64,000 nucleotides of DNA from Granulicatella seriolae (GCF_024543085.1 NZ_JANHNZ010000001.1:124001-188000); one strand, 5' to 3'. Shown: positions 25,215 through 34,952, numbered from the stretch's first letter. The notes: generated from the letters alone by a model not told the origin. Numbers and translations: made by a program.

Positions 25215-25982
25215 TTAAAACTTCCTGAAGCGCTCATACCTATCTTGAGCCCATTCTGGTCCTGTTCTTGATTTTGTAGAATCCAGATAGTCAATGAGTT
25301 GTTTTCTGATGTGCTGGGCTATCTTTTCAGGGCTTTTGCGTTGTTCTGGGATAACCTGGTCTACGATGGTTTGTTCCAGAAGTTCTTTGCTAGTAAAGCC
25401 CATGAGCTTACTGGCTTCTGCAGCCCGACTAGAATCCTTCCAAAGAATAGAAGCAAAGCCTTCAGGTGACAGAATAGAATACATAGCTAACTCCAAAATC
25501 CAAACCTGATTGGCTACCGCAAGAGCCAGTGCACCACCACTACCACCTTCACCAGTTAGGATGCAGATGACAGGAACTTGCAATTGACTCATTTGAGCCA
25601 GATTATTAGCAATGGCTTGACCGATTCCCCGCTCTTCTGCCGTGATACCACAAAATGCTCCTGCTGTATTAACAAAAGTTACGATAGGTCTACCAAACTT
25701 TTCTGCTTGTTTCATTAAGCGTAAACTTTTACGATAACCTTCCGGATGAACAGAGCCAAAGTTTGTTTGCAAGTTTCTCGTCAGATCGTGCCCTTTTTCC
25801 ATACCAATAACCGTAACAGGTCTAGCACCCAACATAGCGATACCACCAATAATGGCTTGGTCATCCCCAAAATTACGGTCACCATGTAGCTCTATAAATG
25901 TATCAAAAACTAAGTCAATCCATTCACTAGTCAAGGTACGACCATTGTCTCTTGCCGCCTTAACAGTTTTCATAGGATTCAT
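25215..25982 (-). CDS. accA: Acetyl-CoA carboxylase carboxyltransferase subunit alpha
   Basis: The alpha half of the carboxyltransferase that moves the carboxyl group from biotin to acetyl-CoA, giving malonyl-CoA. The 255-residue protein contains RPVTVIGMEKGHD, the NFGSVHPEGYRKSLRLMKQAEKFGRP block, GAFCGITAEERGIG and the oxyanion-region GEGGSGGALALA. It is the last gene of the fatty-acid cluster. Its ATG follows GGAGGTGAT and overlaps the accD stop by 4 nt, consistent with translational coupling of the two subunits. Confidence 0.96.
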   Translation of the reverse strand: MNPMKTVKAARDNGRTLTSEWIDLVFDTFIELHGDRNFGDDQAIIGGIAMLGARPVTVIGMEKGHDLTRNLQTNFGSVHPEGYRKSLRLMKQAEKFGRPIVTFVNTAGAFCGITAEERGIGQAIANNLAQMSQLQVPVICILTGEGGSGGALALAVANQVWILELAMYSILSPEGFASILWKDSSRAAEASKLMGFTSKELLEQTIVDQVIPEQRKSPEKIAQHIRKQLIDYLDSTKSRTGPEWAQDRYERFRKF

Positions 25983-26851
25983 ACACCATCACCTCCCTTA
26001 GAGTAGCTATGGTGCATCAAGAGCAAGTTTTCTATTGTTTGCTTCAAGACACTACGGTTGACGATTTTATCAATAAATCCTTGTTTAAGAACAGATTCTG
26101 CCGATTGGAAATCATCCGGTAGTTGCTGATTAATAGTCTGCTCTATCACTCGTTTTCCCGCAAAACCAACTAAGGCATTAGGTTCTGCTAAAATCACATC
26201 ACCCAACATAGCAAAACTGGCCGTAACCCCACCAGTTGTCGGGTCGGTTAATACGGTTAAATAAAAGAGACCCGCTTTAGAATATTGTTCAAGAGCAGCA
26301 GAAATTTTAGCCATTTGCATTAAAGAGTAAATCCCTTCTTGCATTCTAGCACCTCCAGAAGCAGTAAAAATGATTAGTGGCAGCTGTTCATCAAGTGCAA
26401 ACTCAACCGCTCTGGTAATTTTTTCACCAACAATTTGCCCCATGGAACCCATCATAAAGGATGAATCCATGACAGCAACAATCACTCGGTTACCTTGTAT
26501 CATACCGTCCACCACTTTTACAGCCTCATCAAGCCCTGTTCGACGCTTGGACATATCCAATTTGTCCGCATAACCGGGGAAGTCCTGAGGAAACTTAAGC
26601 GGTAGATTAGTAAAAAGCTCCGTATAAGTATCCATGATAAGCTCCAATCGGTCATTAGCATTCAAGCGAAAATGGTGCCCACAATTAGGGCATAGTTTCA
26701 AGCGACCTAAGTCATCTTGATATATGGTTTTTAAACAGCTTGGACACTTAATCCATTTGCCATCTGGGACTAGGGGTTTTGCATTATGGTTATCTTGATT
26801 TTTGTTCTGCTCTTGGATAGGAATATAGGCTCTTTTTTTGAATAACTTCAT
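25979..26851 (-). CDS. accD: Acetyl-CoA carboxylase carboxyltransferase subunit beta
   Basis: The beta half of the carboxyltransferase. The 290-residue protein has the N-terminal zinc ribbon CPSCLKTIYQDDLGRLKLCPNCGHHF (about 37-62) followed by the crotonase-fold domain with FTASGGARMQEGIYSLMQMAK and DPTTGGVTASFAMLGD. GAGGTG precedes the ATG, 30 bp after accC. It overlaps accA. Confidence 0.96.
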   Translation of the reverse strand: MKLFKKRAYIPIQEQNKNQDNHNAKPLVPDGKWIKCPSCLKTIYQDDLGRLKLCPNCGHHFRLNANDRLELIMDTYTELFTNLPLKFPQDFPGYADKLDMSKRRTGLDEAVKVVDGMIQGNRVIVAVMDSSFMMGSMGQIVGEKITRAVEFALDEQLPLIIFTASGGARMQEGIYSLMQMAKISAALEQYSKAGLFYLTVLTDPTTGGVTASFAMLGDVILAEPNALVGFAGKRVIEQTINQQLPDDFQSAESVLKQGFIDKIVNRSVLKQTIENLLLMHHSYSKGGDGV

Positions 26852-26880
26852 TCGTTCACCTCATTACAGATTAGATTGGC

Positions 26881-28245
26881 TTAGGCTTGATCTTTCCACT
26901 GAGGTAAAAATGTCGTTTCTAGATAAGCTGTATCATAATTTGCTTGTAAAAATCCTTCTGATGTTAGTAAGGATAGTAAGAATTCATGGTTTGTCGGTAC
27001 ACCTTCAACGGCTAATTCACTGAGCAAGCGTGACATCTTTTGGATAGCCTGCATACGATTTGGTGCATGAACAATTAATTTGGCTAGCATGGAGTCGTAA
27101 TATGGCGGAATCTGATAGCCTGAATAGAGAGCACTCTCTAAACGAACACCCATGCCACCTTTTGGCAGATGTACAAAAGAGACAAGCCCAGGAGATGGTC
27201 TAAAGCCATTAAAAGGGTCTTCCGCATTCAGACGACACTCAATCGAATGCCCAGTAAATTGGATATCTTCTTGTCTTAACGCTAGTTTCTCTCCACTGGC
27301 AATTCGGATTTGCCACTCAACCAAGTCAACTCCCGTAATCATTTCTGTTATAGGATGCTCTACTTGGATTCTAGTATTCATCTCCATAAAGTAGTAATCG
27401 CCTTTTTCATCAACTAAAAACTCAATGGTACCTGCATTTTGATAGCCAACAGCCTCAGCAGCTCGAACAGCATCCTGTCCCATCTTCTGACGCAATACTT
27501 CAGAGATATATGGACTTGGAGCTTCTTCTATAACTTTTTGGTTGTTTCGTTGCAAGGAACAATCTCTTTCCCCCAGATGAATCACATGTCCAAAATGGTC
27601 AGCCAGAATCTGAAACTCAATATGTTTGGCTGGGAAAATAATCCGCTCTAAATAAACAGCACCATTTCCAAAGGCGTTCTCTGCTTCCTGTCTTGCAGCT
27701 TGGTACTGTCGTTCAAAATCATCTAAACTGTTAACACGACGAATTCCCTTGCCACCTCCACCAGCACTGGCCTTAATAAACAGAGGAAAGCCAACTTGTT
27801 TAGCTTGAGCTAAGCCGTTTTCTAGACTATCAATCTCACCATCACTTCCCGGAATTACGGGCACTTTGGCTTCAATCATCTTTTCTCTAGCTTGTGCTTT
27901 GTCTCCCATCATCGAAATGACTTGTGCACTCGGACCGATAAAGCTAATCTGACATTCCGTACACATCTGGGCAAACTTGGCATTTTCAGAAAGGAAACCA
28001 AAACCAGGATGAATGGCTTGTGACTCAGTCAAGACTGCAGCACTCAAGATGTTTTCAATATTCAGATAGGACTCCTTAGAAGAAGCTGCACCAATACAAA
28101 TAGCTTGGTCAGCTAATTCCACATGCAGTGCCTCTTTGTCGGCTTGTGAGTAGACAGCAACTGTTTCAATACCTAGGTCTCTACAAGCACGAATGATACG
28201 GCAGGCAATTTCACCTCGGTTGGCCACTAAAATTCTTGTAAACAT
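26881..28245 (-). CDS. accC: Biotin carboxylase
   Basis: ATP-grasp enzyme that carboxylates the biotin on AccB. The 454-residue protein starts ILVANRGEIACRIIRACRDLGIETVAVYS. It has the ATP-binding glycine loop KASAGGGGKGIRRV, HIEFQILADHFGHVIHLGERDCSLQRNNQKVIEEAPSP, and the catalytic region EMNTRIQVEHPITEMITG. The length is normal. It is preceded by fabZ after 9 bp and followed by accD, so the carboxylase subunits and the dehydratase are co-expressed. Confidence 0.97.
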   Translation of the reverse strand: MFTRILVANRGEIACRIIRACRDLGIETVAVYSQADKEALHVELADQAICIGAASSKESYLNIENILSAAVLTESQAIHPGFGFLSENAKFAQMCTECQISFIGPSAQVISMMGDKAQAREKMIEAKVPVIPGSDGEIDSLENGLAQAKQVGFPLFIKASAGGGGKGIRRVNSLDDFERQYQAARQEAENAFGNGAVYLERIIFPAKHIEFQILADHFGHVIHLGERDCSLQRNNQKVIEEAPSPYISEVLRQKMGQDAVRAAEAVGYQNAGTIEFLVDEKGDYYFMEMNTRIQVEHPITEMITGVDLVEWQIRIASGEKLALRQEDIQFTGHSIECRLNAEDPFNGFRPSPGLVSFVHLPKGGMGVRLESALYSGYQIPPYYDSMLAKLIVHAPNRMQAIQKMSRLLSELAVEGVPTNHEFLLSLLTSEGFLQANYDTAYLETTFLPQWKDQA

Positions 28246-28254
28246 ATAACATCC

Positions 28255-28686
28255 CTATCTTCCAATGATAAAGGTTAAGTCAGCCTCACAAACTTTTTTG
28301 CCATCAACGAAGGCTTGCCCTTTTCCAATACCAGCGTATTCTTTAAGCTTTACAATATCCACTTGTAGGGTTAGTACATCCCCCGGAACTACTTTTTGAC
28401 GGAATTTCACATTGTTTAATCCACCTAAGTAAGCTGTTTTTCCTTGGAAGCCTTCCATCTTCAAGAGAGGAATTGAACCTGCTTGAGCTAAGGCTTCAAC
28501 GATTAGAACGCCTGGCATAACTGGTTCGCCCGGAAAGTGTCCTTGGAAGAAGTGCTCGTTAAAGGTCACATTCTTTTTACAAACAATATGTTCTCCCGGT
28601 ATTAGCTCTTCAACACGATCAATATAAAGAATTGGGAATCGATTTGGGATAGTCTCCATCACTTCTTGAACTGTCATAATTGTCAT
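28255..28686 (-). CDS. fabZ: 3-hydroxyacyl-[ACP] dehydratase FabZ
   Basis: Dehydrates 3-hydroxyacyl-ACP to trans-2-enoyl-ACP. The 143-residue hotdog-fold protein has the catalytic signature [26 protein letters not shown] (His near 49, Glu near 63) and the N-terminal [22 protein letters not shown] places the start at 28686. It is the only dehydratase gene in the cluster; no isomerase gene (fabM or a second fabZ/fabN) is visible. Confidence 0.96.
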   Translation of the reverse strand: MTIMTVQEVMETIPNRFPILYIDRVEELIPGEHIVCKKNVTFNEHFFQGHFPGEPVMPGVLIVEALAQAGSIPLLKMEGFQGKTAYLGGLNNVKFRQKVVPGDVLTLQVDIVKLKEYAGIGKGQAFVDGKKVCEADLTFIIGR

Positions 28687-28708
28687 TTATCTTCCTCCTA
28701 AAACTCGT

Positions 28709-29182
28709 TTACTTGCTTATTTTTATAATAGCTTGACCGTAGTCAACCATCTGTCCATTTTCCACCAGAACTTCAAGAACCTGACCACTATAAGGGCTGG
28801 TAATCTCATTCATAATCTTCATGGCTTCAACGATACAAACCACTTGGCCTTCTTTAAGGTCTTGCCCCACTTGGACAAATGGTGCCTCTTGAGGACCTGA
28901 TGCTAGATAGACCAAGCCGACAATAGGACTAGTGATATAGTCAACACTGTCTTCTTGACTCTCTTCAACGGGAACAGTAACAGGTACAACTGCACTTTCT
29001 TCTTTAGCAGTAGACACTATTTCTTTAGAAATTTTTTCTTCTACCAGTCTACTTTCAGCTTGATGAGGTTGATCTACCCGTTTGCTTAAAGCAAGGCTAG
29101 TATCTTTATGATTTAAGGACAACTCCATAATACTTGACGCATCGAATTTCTCGATAATGTCTTTAATTTCTTGTAAATCCAT
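28709..29182 (-). CDS. accB: Biotin carboxyl carrier protein of acetyl-CoA carboxylase
   Basis: Carries biotin between AccC and the carboxyltransferase. About 157 residues: helical N-terminus MDLQEIKDIIEKFDASSIMEL, a flexible Glu/Val/Pro-rich linker (about 40-85), and the biotinyl domain ending in VEAMKIMNEI with the modified Lys at 122. I prefer the ATG at 29182, which matches the family start and has GGACGG upstream. An in-frame ATG at 29197 would overlap the end of fabF and has no ribosome site. Confidence 0.95.
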   Translation of the reverse strand: MDLQEIKDIIEKFDASSIMELSLNHKDTSLALSKRVDQPHQAESRLVEEKISKEIVSTAKEESAVVPVTVPVEESQEDSVDYITSPIVGLVYLASGPQEAPFVQVGQDLKEGQVVCIVEAMKIMNEITSPYSGQVLEVLVENGQMVDYGQAIIKISK

Positions 29183-29184
29183 AC

Positions 29185-30420
29185 TTACACCGTCCATTTT
29201 TTAAAACATAAGACTGCATTATGCCCACCAAAACCTAATGAGTTGCTGAGGGCAATATCAACCTGACCAGCCTGTCCCACATTAGGAATGATATCTAAGT
29301 CACATGCTGGATCTTGCTCTTCAACATTAATAGTAGGCGGCATAAAATCATCTTCAATTGCCTTAATACAGGCGATGGCTTCAATAGCACCAGCCGCACC
29401 CAGTAAATGTCCAGTCATGGATTTTGTGCTTGAAACCTTAACCGTATCAGCAGCTTGTCCTAGTGCATAACGAATAGCCGTTGTTTCCGCTGAATCATTA
29501 GCAGGTGTGCTAGTTCCATGGGCGTTGATATAATCCACTTGTTCAGGACTAACCCCCGCTTCCTCCATAGCTGCTATCATGGCCTTTCCTGCACCACTTC
29601 CATCAGGAGTTGGTGCTGTCATATGATAACAGTCCGCAGTCGCACCATAGCCAACCACTTCTGCATAAATATGAGCGCCTCTTGCTTGTGCATGCCCAAG
29701 ACTTTCTAAGACCACAACACCTGCACCCTCACCCATAACGAAACCATGTCGTTCCTTGTCAAATGGTATCGAAGCACGATTTGGGTCTTGGCTATTTGAC
29801 AAAGCGGTTAAGGCCGCAAAGCCTGCAATACCAATCTCACAAATAGTTCCTTCTGCACCACCGGCAACAATGGCATCCGCATATCCATGTTTAATATGAC
29901 GGAAAGCTTCTCCAATCGCATTGGTTGCGGAAGCACAGGCAGTAACGATAGAGGTACACACTCCACGAGCACCAATCTTAATCGAAATATTACCAGCTAC
30001 CATGTTACCGATAGCCATAGGCACGAAAAATGGTGCCACACGAGTAGGACCCTTATCATGCATCTTGATAATCTGACTTTCCATAACAGTTAAACCACCA
30101 ATACCCGAGCCAACAATGACACCAAAACGGTCAAAATCCGTATTGTCAGGAGTAATGCCACTATCTTTAACGGCTTCAAGGGCTGCGGCAACGCCATATT
30201 GGCTAAAAAGGTCCATCCGTTTTGCTTCCTTACGGTCCATATAATCAGCAGCATTAAAATTCTTTACTTCTGCGGCTACATGAACATCCAAGTCTTTCTT
30301 ATCAAACTTGGTAATAGGTGCAATCCCGTTGACACCCTCTTTTAAGTTATTCCAAAATGTTGCTACATCATTGCCTAAAGGAGTAATTGCTCCCATTCCG
30401 GTTATTACTACTCGATTCAT
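29185..30420 (-). CDS. fabF: 3-oxoacyl-[ACP] synthase II (FabF)
   Basis: Elongating condensing enzyme. The 411-residue protein begins VVITGMGAITPLGNDV; the nucleophile is Cys162 in VTACASATNAIG; the catalytic histidines are in INAHGTSTPAND and STKSMTGHLLGAAG. C-terminal LGFGGHNAVLCF is typical. AAAGGTAGG precedes the ATG. It is separated from fabG by about 80 bp, the largest gap in the middle of the cluster. Confidence 0.97.
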   Translation of the reverse strand: MNRVVITGMGAITPLGNDVATFWNNLKEGVNGIAPITKFDKKDLDVHVAAEVKNFNAADYMDRKEAKRMDLFSQYGVAAALEAVKDSGITPDNTDFDRFGVIVGSGIGGLTVMESQIIKMHDKGPTRVAPFFVPMAIGNMVAGNISIKIGARGVCTSIVTACASATNAIGEAFRHIKHGYADAIVAGGAEGTICEIGIAGFAALTALSNSQDPNRASIPFDKERHGFVMGEGAGVVVLESLGHAQARGAHIYAEVVGYGATADCYHMTAPTPDGSGAGKAMIAAMEEAGVSPEQVDYINAHGTSTPANDSAETTAIRYALGQAADTVKVSSTKSMTGHLLGAAGAIEAIACIKAIEDDFMPPTINVEEQDPACDLDIIPNVGQAGQVDIALSNSLGFGGHNAVLCFKKWTV

Positions 30421-30498
30421 AGAAACCTACCTTTCTTTTCATCCATTCTATTCATTAGCAGTGAGTCCCTAGGAATCACTAGATGTTTCTTTGTTTCC

Positions 30499-31230
30499 CT
30501 AAGTGTGCAAACCGCCATTAACCTCAATCACTTGTCCTGTAATGTAGGAACTACTTGCTAAAAAAAGGCAGGTTTGGGCAATGTCTTGCACTTGACCTAG
30601 TTTTTTCAAAGGAATCATCTTGAGCCACTCTTCTTTCACCTTTTCAGGCAGAGCATCGGTCATATCCGTTTCAATAAAACCCGGTGCAACAGCATTTACA
30701 GTTACACCACGAGGGGCTACTTCTTTAGCAACTGATTTGGTAAAGCCGATCAAACCAGCCTTACTAGCAGCATAATTGCTTTGACCAGGGTTGCCTGTGA
30801 TACCGACAATACTAGTCATATTAATAATGGTTCCAAAACGTTGCTTTAGCATAACTGGAACGACAAATCGAGTCATGTTAAAACAACCTTTTAGGTTAAC
30901 ATTGATCACATCATCAAAATCTTTTTCGGACATACGCATAAGTAGACCATCACGAGTAATCCCCGCATTATTGATGAGGATGTCAATTTGGCCAAAACGT
31001 TCTTTGACTTCTTTAACCATTTCTTCTGCCAGACTGAAATTAGAAATATCTCCAATAAAGGTCATAACTTGACCCGAATAATCGGAAAACTTATCTAAGA
31101 CAGACTGGTCAATGTCACTAGTGGCATTAAGAACAACGTTAGCGCCCTCTTTAGCAAATGCTAAGGCTAACCCTAATCCAATCCCACGTCTACTCCCAGT
31201 AATCATCACTGTTTTGTCTTTAAATGTCAT
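30499..31230 (-). CDS. fabG: 3-oxoacyl-[ACP] reductase FabG
   Basis: NADPH-dependent short-chain dehydrogenase reducing 3-oxoacyl-ACP. The 243-residue protein has the Rossmann motif TGSRRGIGLG (11-20), INNAGITRDGLLMRM, catalytic Ser near 140 and the YAASK motif with Tyr153 and Lys157, then VAPGFIETDMTD. Its start overlaps the end of fabD by 11 nt; AAAGGAG lies inside fabD. Confidence 0.97.
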   Translation of the reverse strand: MTFKDKTVMITGSRRGIGLGLALAFAKEGANVVLNATSDIDQSVLDKFSDYSGQVMTFIGDISNFSLAEEMVKEVKERFGQIDILINNAGITRDGLLMRMSEKDFDDVINVNLKGCFNMTRFVVPVMLKQRFGTIINMTSIVGITGNPGQSNYAASKAGLIGFTKSVAKEVAPRGVTVNAVAPGFIETDMTDALPEKVKEEWLKMIPLKKLGQVQDIAQTCLFLASSSYITGQVIEVNGGLHT

Positions 31231-32206
31231 TATATGCTCCTTTATCTTCTATATGACTTGGTTTCACATCGAAAAATTGTGCCAGACTTCTAAGGTTTGC
31301 AATGGTATCCACTTGGAATAGATGTATAGTTTTGTTTTGACCTTGCGCAATTTTCTTAATCATCTGAGATAAGCTCTTACCCGGTCCAACTTCCACAAAA
31401 ACATCTACATCTTGCTCCAACATATGACCTACAATTTCCTTCCATCTAACTGGTTGGCTAATCTGCTCTGCCAGATTTTGACCAAACTGATCAGGTTGGT
31501 GCCAGACACCCGTTACATTGCTATAGACTGGAATTTTTGGCGTTCGCCAATCAACCTGAGCCAAAACGCCTGCCATTTGATGAGTAGCCTCCTGCATCAT
31601 CTCCGTATGAAATGGTCCACTGACTTGAAGAGGGATTACTTTTTTAATGCCTTTTTCTTGTAAATAATTTTTTAGTGCATCAACTCCCTCAAGGCTACCA
31701 CCAACCACAACTTGACCAGGGGTATTATAATTGGCTGGCGCCACATACAAACCTTGAGCCTGAATAGCTTGGCAGGCCTCTTCGACAGTGACATCTTCCT
31801 CGCCTAAAACTGCCATCATAGTCCCTTTTCCAGGCGGAACAGCTTCTTGCATCAGACTAGCTCGTTTATCAATCAAGCTAAACGCTGCCTGCCGTCCAAT
31901 CGCTCCACTGGATACCAATGCAGGATATTCTCCAAGGGACAAGCCAGCGACAAAGTCAGGCTGAATGCCCATATCTTCCAGTACTTTTTCAATCGCCAAT
32001 GATACGGCAACTAAAGCAGGCTGAGCATATCTGGTCTGACTCAGTAAATGACCTTTATCCTCTAACAAAAGCTCTTGCAAATCAAAAGGCAAAACAGAAT
32101 CTGCCTCCTCAATCACTTCTTGAGCTTTTGGAAAAGTAGATAAGATTTCATGAGCCATTCCCACCTTTTGTACTCCTTGTCCCGGATAGACAAATGCCAC
32201 TTTCAT
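31220..32206 (-). CDS. fabD: Malonyl-CoA:ACP transacylase
   Basis: Loads malonate onto ACP. The 328-residue protein begins VAFVYPGQGVQKVGM, with nucleophile Ser90 in AGLSLGEYPALV, and the catalytic His in VSGPFHTEMM near 200. It ends with a 20-residue tail beyond the usual domain that overlaps fabG. GGAGG precedes the ATG. Confidence 0.96.
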   Translation of the reverse strand: MKVAFVYPGQGVQKVGMAHEILSTFPKAQEVIEEADSVLPFDLQELLLEDKGHLLSQTRYAQPALVAVSLAIEKVLEDMGIQPDFVAGLSLGEYPALVSSGAIGRQAAFSLIDKRASLMQEAVPPGKGTMMAVLGEEDVTVEEACQAIQAQGLYVAPANYNTPGQVVVGGSLEGVDALKNYLQEKGIKKVIPLQVSGPFHTEMMQEATHQMAGVLAQVDWRTPKIPVYSNVTGVWHQPDQFGQNLAEQISQPVRWKEIVGHMLEQDVDVFVEVGPGKSLSQMIKKIAQGQNKTIHLFQVDTIANLRSLAQFFDVKPSHIEDKGAYNDI

Positions 32207-32257
32207 AACTAACCTCCAAGTTCAGATTACGATTTACTAACCAAAATTTTTTCTACA

Positions 32258-33211
32258 TTAAAAGCGACTCAGTTGTTCTTTGATAACTTGATGTGATTCG
32301 TCCATTAATTCTAAGATAATGTCCTTACAGGATTGTTGCTTATGGACCAATCCAGCAATTTGTCCAGCCATCATGGAGCCCATTTTTATATCCCCATCAA
32401 CGACTACACGTTTTAAAGCACCTTTTCCGATTTCTTCAAGACGTTCCAAGTCTGGATTATCTTTACCAGTCTCTTCTTTTTCCGCCTGCAAATAAATCTT
32501 GGTTAATTTATTTCGCAAAACACGAACTGGATGACCCGTAATTTGACCTGTAATAACCGTATCAATATCTTTGGCTTTAACCACCGCATCCTTAAAGTTT
32601 TGATGGGCAGTCGATTCAAGAGAAATCAAAAAGCGTGTGCCTAGTTGAACAGCGTCAGCTCCCAACATCAAGGCAGCAGCCATCCCGCGTCCATCACCAA
32701 TCCCTCCAGCAGCAATCACTGGGATAGAAACTGCATCAACCACTTGAGGTAAAAGAACCATGGTAGTTAGTTTCCCAATATGTCCCCCTGCTTCCATGCC
32801 TTCAATGACAACCGCATCAGCTCCATCTTTTTCCATACGTTTTGCCAGAGCCACAGATGCCACTACCGGAATCACGATAACGCCAGCTTCACGAAACTGA
32901 GCCATATATTTACCTGGACTACCAGCTCCCGTGCAGACCACTTTAACGCCAGCCTTACAGACAACTTCTACTACTTCATCCACATGGGGATTTAAGAGCA
33001 TAATATTGACTCCAAAAGGTTTATCTGTTAGTCGTTTCATCTCATCAATCATGTCTTGAACAATCGAACCAGGTGCATGACCACATGCGATGATTCCTAA
33101 TCCTCCCGCATTTGATACAGCGCTGGCAAGACTAGGATTGGCAACCCACGCCATACCACCTTGAACAACAGGGTATTGGATTCCAATCATGTCACAGATT
33201 TTTGATTTCAT
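32258..33211 (-). CDS. fabK: Enoyl-[ACP] reductase II, FMN-dependent (FabK)
   Basis: Carries out the last reduction of each elongation cycle. The 317-residue TIM-barrel flavoprotein has VVQGGMAWVANPSLASAVSNAGGLGII at the N-terminus, VVIEGMEAGGHIG with the conserved His near 144, and the phosphate-binding IAAGGIGDGRGMAAALMLGADAVQLGTRF. Use of FabK rather than FabI matters because FabK enzymes are intrinsically insensitive to triclosan-type inhibitors. AAAGGAATG precedes the ATG. Confidence 0.96.
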   Translation of the reverse strand: MKSKICDMIGIQYPVVQGGMAWVANPSLASAVSNAGGLGIIACGHAPGSIVQDMIDEMKRLTDKPFGVNIMLLNPHVDEVVEVVCKAGVKVVCTGAGSPGKYMAQFREAGVIVIPVVASVALAKRMEKDGADAVVIEGMEAGGHIGKLTTMVLLPQVVDAVSIPVIAAGGIGDGRGMAAALMLGADAVQLGTRFLISLESTAHQNFKDAVVKAKDIDTVITGQITGHPVRVLRNKLTKIYLQAEKEETGKDNPDLERLEEIGKGALKRVVVDGDIKMGSMMAGQIAGLVHKQQSCKDIILELMDESHQVIKEQLSRF

Positions 33212-33244
33212 GTGTTACCATTCCTTTACTTTGAGTCTAGAATT

Positions 33245-33472
33245 TTATTGAGCTAATTGAGCATCTACATAGTTAACCAAGTCTTGAACAGTTTCAAGTC
33301 CTTCTTCTGTATCGATCTTTACATCAAACTCATCTTCAATATCATTAATAATTTGGAACAAATCTAAACTATCAGCTTCTAATTCATCTTTTAACTTAGT
33401 TGTTAATTGTACTTCTTCTTCCTCTTTACCTAATTGGTCCACGATAATTGCTTGAATTTTTTCGAATGTCAT
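33245..33472 (-). CDS. acpP: Acyl carrier protein
   Basis: The 75-residue acidic carrier of growing acyl chains. The phosphopantetheine Ser is Ser35 in EADSLDLFQ, in a helix typical of ACP. The true start is the ATG at 33472, with GGAGG 8 nt upstream; a longer in-frame reading from TTG 33487 would begin inside the ribosome site. It sits between fabH and fabK. Confidence 0.96.
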   Translation of the reverse strand: MTFEKIQAIIVDQLGKEEEEVQLTTKLKDELEADSLDLFQIINDIEDEFDVKIDTEEGLETVQDLVNYVDAQLAQ

Positions 33473-33521
33473 TTTATTTTCCTCCAATAATGTTTGTTTT
33501 TTTTATGGTCTTACAAATATT

Positions 33522-34472
33522 TTATACCGTTAGAACAATGCTTCCCCAAGATAAGCCGCCACCAAAACCGGATAGGACAAGAGTTTGCCCACTTCCTAAG
33601 ATGATTTTCTTTTCCTCAATCAACTGGTCTAATAACAGCGGTATGCTTGCTGCAGAGGTATTGCCTAATGTTGCGATGTTACTTGGAAATTTCTCTAAAG
33701 GTATAGATAGTTTCTTAGCTACACTTTCAATCAAACGCGAATTAGCTTGATGTAGAATAAACAGATCCACATCTTCCAATTCAAGCCCGGCAGAATCACA
33801 AGCCGCCTTAATACTAGCAGGAACTTCTTTAACTACAAGTTCAAATATTCCTCGACCATCCATGGTCATCTTCTGATTTGAATCTATGCGATTTCCAGCT
33901 ACCAAAGCCAAGGCTCTTGAACCATCTGAGTGAAGATCGTAAGATAAAAGCTTAGTGGCATTATCTTGCGTTTTTTCAACCAAGAGTGCTCCAGCACCAT
34001 CACCAAAAAGAATAGCTGTCGAGCGGTCTGCCCAATCCACACTGGATAACATCGTTTCCCCACCTATGACTAAGCCATAAGGTAAAGTAGAAGTTTCTAG
34101 CAAATGGTAGAGTGTGTTTGTAGCAAAGACAAAGCCGCTACATGCAGCACTAATATCAAAGCCATATGCTCCACTAGCACCAATCGCATCTTGGACAAGA
34201 GTAGCCAAAGCTGGACTAGAAAAATTCGGTGTCATCGTGGCCACCAGAATGATACCAATCTGCTTAGGATCAATATCAGCTTTTTCAAGAGCCTTCTTGG
34301 CAGCTCGGATACATAAATCACTTGTTGTCTCCTCTTGTGCCCATCTACGCTCTTGAATACCTGTCCGCTTCCTAATCCACTGGTCATTGGTATCGACCTT
34401 TTGCGCCCAATCTTCATTGGTCAATCGTGTTTCTGGAAGGTATGAACCTGTCGCTAACCACCTTACGCCCAC
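33522..34472 (-). CDS. fabH: 3-oxoacyl-[ACP] synthase III (FabH)
   Basis: Initiates fatty-acid synthesis by condensing acyl-CoA with malonyl-ACP. The 316-residue protein has nucleophile Cys111 in DISAACSGFVFAT, His in ILHQANSRLI and Asn in LGNTSAASIPL. The start is a GTG overlapping the fabT stop (TAGTG), with AGGAG 9 nt upstream, implying coupled translation with the repressor. Confidence 0.96.
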   Translation of the reverse strand: MGVRWLATGSYLPETRLTNEDWAQKVDTNDQWIRKRTGIQERRWAQEETTSDLCIRAAKKALEKADIDPKQIGIILVATMTPNFSSPALATLVQDAIGASGAYGFDISAACSGFVFATNTLYHLLETSTLPYGLVIGGETMLSSVDWADRSTAILFGDGAGALLVEKTQDNATKLLSYDLHSDGSRALALVAGNRIDSNQKMTMDGRGIFELVVKEVPASIKAACDSAGLELEDVDLFILHQANSRLIESVAKKLSIPLEKFPSNIATLGNTSAASIPLLLDQLIEEKKIILGSGQTLVLSGFGGGLSWGSIVLTV

Positions 34473-34939
34473 TATTCCAACTCCTCATGCATATTGGTTA
34501 GAATGATTTCATGTAAGAAGTCGTAGAGATTCTTCAATCCTTTAACTAAGACTTTCACTTCATCTTCATTCAATCCTTGTATGGTTTTCTTAACTAATTC
34601 TTCATGGAATCTGCGATGCACTCGATACAATAATCTTCCACGATTGGTTAATCCTAATACTACAATTCGGCGATCTGTTGGGTGTTTCAATCGTTCAACA
34701 TAGCCTTTTTTAACTAATGCATTAACGGCAACGGTAAGCGTCCCTACTGTTACATTTAATTTGTTAGCTACTTCGGTCGTCGTGTGCTCTTGGTGTAAGC
34801 CAATCGCTTCAATGGTATGCATTTCTTTTATCGACAAATCATTAAACTTACTTTGCGCAAGAGAAGTTTCTTCAATGTCTAACATCTGATTGAATACGTC
34901 AACCAAGTAACTATTTATGGTCTCTAGAGATTGATCCAT
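34472..34939 (-). CDS. fabT: MarR-family fatty-acid synthesis repressor FabT
   Basis: A 155-residue winged-helix regulator of the MarR family (HTTTEVANKLNVTVGTLTVAVNALVKKGYVERLKHPTDRRIVVLGLTNRG, about 52-101). As first gene of the fab/acc cluster it is almost certainly FabT, which binds DNA together with long-chain acyl-ACP and represses the cluster. The near-perfect 43-bp palindrome over its own promoter supports autoregulation. In streptococci fabM often precedes fabT; here the upstream region holds a palindromic element and the nucleoside transporter genes instead. Confidence 0.94.
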   Translation of the reverse strand: MDQSLETINSYLVDVFNQMLDIEETSLAQSKFNDLSIKEMHTIEAIGLHQEHTTTEVANKLNVTVGTLTVAVNALVKKGYVERLKHPTDRRIVVLGLTNRGRLLYRVHRRFHEELVKKTIQGLNEDEVKVLVKGLKNLYDFLHEIILTNMHEELE

Positions 34940-34952
34940 GGTATACCTCCCA

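Noticed and set aside
33448-33750. 100-residue plus-strand ORF across the start of acpP and the end of fabH
   Set aside because: Antisense to two conserved essential genes and without a ribosome site.
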